Positions 6,524 to 7,142 of a DNA stretch of 7,142 nucleotides are shown in pieces; positions within the stretch are counted from its first letter, which is position 1, and the number at the start of each line of letters is the position of its first letter. The stretch is from positions 480-7,621 of the forward strand of contig DLAR01000015.1 in assembly GCA_002494015.1 (NCBI GenBank), read 5' to 3'. Below the pieces are notes generated by a model, which ran no database searches, was not told the origin of the DNA, and saw only the letters and a program-made list of their open reading frames with translations. A program made the position numbers and the translations under genes. The DNA is from Porphyromonadaceae bacterium UBA7042 (GTDB taxonomy: Bacteria; Bacteroidota; Bacteroidia; Bacteroidales; Muribaculaceae).

Positions 6524-6778
6524 TAAAATTGCAGAGGCAAGAAAAACAACCACATCAAAGTAGATTGGGAAACTCATCAAATTTTTATGAAATACCGAGA
6601 CAAGCTTAGCCGCCCAATGGCGGGCCTCATCCCCCTCGGGGGGAGGCTTCAGCAGCCCGGAGGATTACAAAGGACGGCGAGCACTCAAATCCTGTCATTC
6701 GGAGTTTCATCACATCCTTTGGTGTGGTCAATATAGAAAGCCGCTAAAATCTCATTATCAAGATTTTAGCGGCTTTTT
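6524..6778 (+). ncRNA. Candidate structured small RNA, about 250 nt, unassigned family
   Basis: The boundaries come from a near-consensus promoter upstream and an intrinsic terminator downstream; the exact 5' end is estimated. Hand folding gives a 5' hairpin TTGC-AGAG-GCAA (6529-6540) and then a long rod of nested helices. The outer helix is 6549-6560 with 6717-6728 (12 bp, one G-U), followed after a symmetric 8/8 internal loop by 6569-6575 with 6702-6708 (7 bp). A weaker helix pairs 6596-6602 with 6693-6701. Next, 6604-6614 pairs with 6672-6682 (10 bp, two single-base bulges), then 6621-6625 with 6655-6659, and the apical hairpin is 6626-6646. A central bubble has an A/U-rich 5' strand (6576-6595). 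The overall plan recalls 6S RNA, which binds RNA polymerase, but I cannot confirm it. It is not recognisably tmRNA, SRP RNA or RNase P RNA. Confidence 0.55.
6737..6778 (+). terminator. Strong intrinsic terminator of the small-RNA unit
   Basis: A perfect 16-bp stem (6737-6752 with 6761-6776) encloses an 8-nt loop. The right arm contains TTTTAGCGGC and runs into five T residues (6774-6778). On the plus strand this is a textbook Rho-independent terminator. On the minus strand the hairpin is followed only by TTTC, so termination that way would be weaker. Confidence 0.9.
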
Positions 6779-6921
6779 CATTCCGTCAAACCGATTGCCA
6801 AATCATCTATTCCGGGCTGGATACAGCCGCAGCCACGCGGCTTGCGCCAAATGCCATATTTACGCATTATGAATTATGCATTGAAGAAAGCGACATTATC
6901 GCACCATAGCGCGGTTTTTCA
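6779..6921. other. Intergenic stretch with small hairpins and no gene seen
   Basis: Between the terminator and the right-hand gene I see no ORF. There are two mutually exclusive small GC-rich hairpins: GGCTG-GATA-CAGCC at 6815-6828, and AGCCGC with GCGGCT at 6825-6842. A short heptamer repeat follows at 6864-6884. Neither hairpin is followed by a T-run, so they are not terminators. They might be remnants or a leader, but no function is supported. Confidence 0.4.
6864..6884. repeat. Short degenerate heptamer repeat (GCATTAT / GAATTAT / GCATTGA)
   Basis: Three adjacent seven-base units, GCATTAT, GAATTAT and GCATTGA, share the pattern G-M-ATT. The array is also an imperfect palindrome over 6864-6879. 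It is short enough to be chance, but it has the same 7-bp period as the array at 2001-2028. Confidence 0.45.
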
Positions 6922-6949
6922 TGTAGTATCTTTGCGAAAAAATACTACA
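6922..6949 (+). promoter_or_regulatory. Promoter -7 box enclosed in a perfect 8-bp operator-like dyad
   Basis: TATCTTTG (6927-6934) followed by C matches the -7 consensus TAnnTTTG, about 20 nt before the start codon of the right-hand gene. No TTG or TTTG occurs at the expected -33 distance. The box is enclosed by an inverted repeat, TGTAGTAT (6922-6929) and ATACTACA (6942-6949), with a 12-nt spacer. The left arm overlaps the first bases of the -7 box and the right arm covers the predicted start (about 6941). A protein bound here would block initiation. Confidence 0.6.
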
Positions 6950-6953
6950 CACG

Positions 6954-7142
6954 ATGAAGACAATCCAAGCAAAACCCCGACTAATGGTCTCAGACCGCGC
7001 CTATTGCGCCATCATGACTGAATGTATCAAGACACTCATGGCAAAAGGCGTGATGCCCCATGTGTTTGAAGTAACCGTCTATGTGATTCAGAGATACCTC
7101 GAATCGCAGATGGCACCCCTTAACGGCGACATGTTTGTCATG
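6954..7142 (+). CDS. Unrecognised protein, N-terminal 63 residues (cut by window edge)
   Basis: An ATG at 6954 opens a frame that runs without a stop to the window edge. The start is supported by the promoter-like TATCTTTG 20 nt upstream, giving a leader of about 13 nt; there is no Shine-Dalgarno site, which is normal for Bacteroidota. Met11 (6984) is an alternative start. The visible residues are soluble-looking, with no signal peptide or membrane helix. They are probably helical (SDRAYCAIMTECIKTLMAKG, then FEVTVYVIQRYLES), followed by the less charged MAPLNGDMFVM. I do not recognise the family and offer no function. It is divergent from the exporter operon and insulated from it by the terminator at 6737-6778. 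The dyad in its promoter suggests it is regulated, perhaps by its own product. Confidence 0.65.
   Translation, partial: MKTIQAKPRLMVSDRAYCAIMTECIKTLMAKGVMPHVFEVTVYVIQRYLESQMAPLNGDMFVM

Noticed and set aside
6587..6736. 49-codon frame as an annotated protein gene
   Set aside because: There is no family match, the composition is unusual, and the same bases are used in nested RNA helices. Kept as a finding rather than a CDS.
6524..6778. Retron-type msr-msd RNA or a riboswitch leader for the gene at 6954
   Set aside because: A strong terminator separates the RNA from that gene, which has its own -7 box and does not resemble a reverse transcriptase. No known riboswitch core was recognised.
6524..6778. 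tmRNA, SRP RNA or RNase P RNA
   Set aside because: The sequence lacks a tRNA-like end with a tag frame, the SRP tetraloop core and the conserved RNase P blocks.

Overview
The window looks like Bacteroidota chromosome, most likely Bacteroidales (a gut Bacteroides/Muribaculaceae-type genome). The evidence is four promoter-like sites matching the Bacteroidota -7 consensus TAnnTTTG, three of them with a TTG/TTTG about 18-20 nt upstream, A-rich leaders without Shine-Dalgarno sites, moderate GC in the genes, and protein families typical of that phylum. This assignment is inference; there is no rRNA or other taxonomic marker here.

Most of the window (686-6306, minus strand) is one five-gene operon for a complete tripartite MacAB-TolC-type ABC exporter. 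In transcription order it encodes a stand-alone ATPase, two different FtsX/MacB-type permeases, a membrane-anchored periplasmic adaptor and a TolC-family outer-membrane channel. Gaps are 1, 12, 40 and 36 bp, and the only clear promoter is ahead of the ATPase (6348-6378). The ATPase would drive the two permeases, probably as a heterodimer; the adaptor would join them to the outer-membrane channel. Nothing in the sequence identifies the substrate.

Downstream of the channel gene, on the same strand, a Crp/Fnr-family regulator begins with its own promoter and a 15-bp palindrome at its transcription start. It runs off the left edge of the window.

The stretch 6307-6953 has no convincing protein gene but is full of signals. 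It holds the exporter promoter (minus strand), then a plus-strand transcription unit with a near-consensus promoter (6487-6518) and a strong intrinsic terminator (6737-6778). The roughly 250-nt transcript between them folds on paper into a long rod of nested helices and is the best candidate for an undescribed small RNA; its shape recalls 6S RNA but identity is unproven. Beyond the terminator are small hairpins, a short heptamer repeat, and a promoter whose -7 box is enclosed by a perfect 8-bp dyad. That promoter leads into a plus-strand gene cut by the right edge (6954-7142), whose 63 visible residues I do not recognise.
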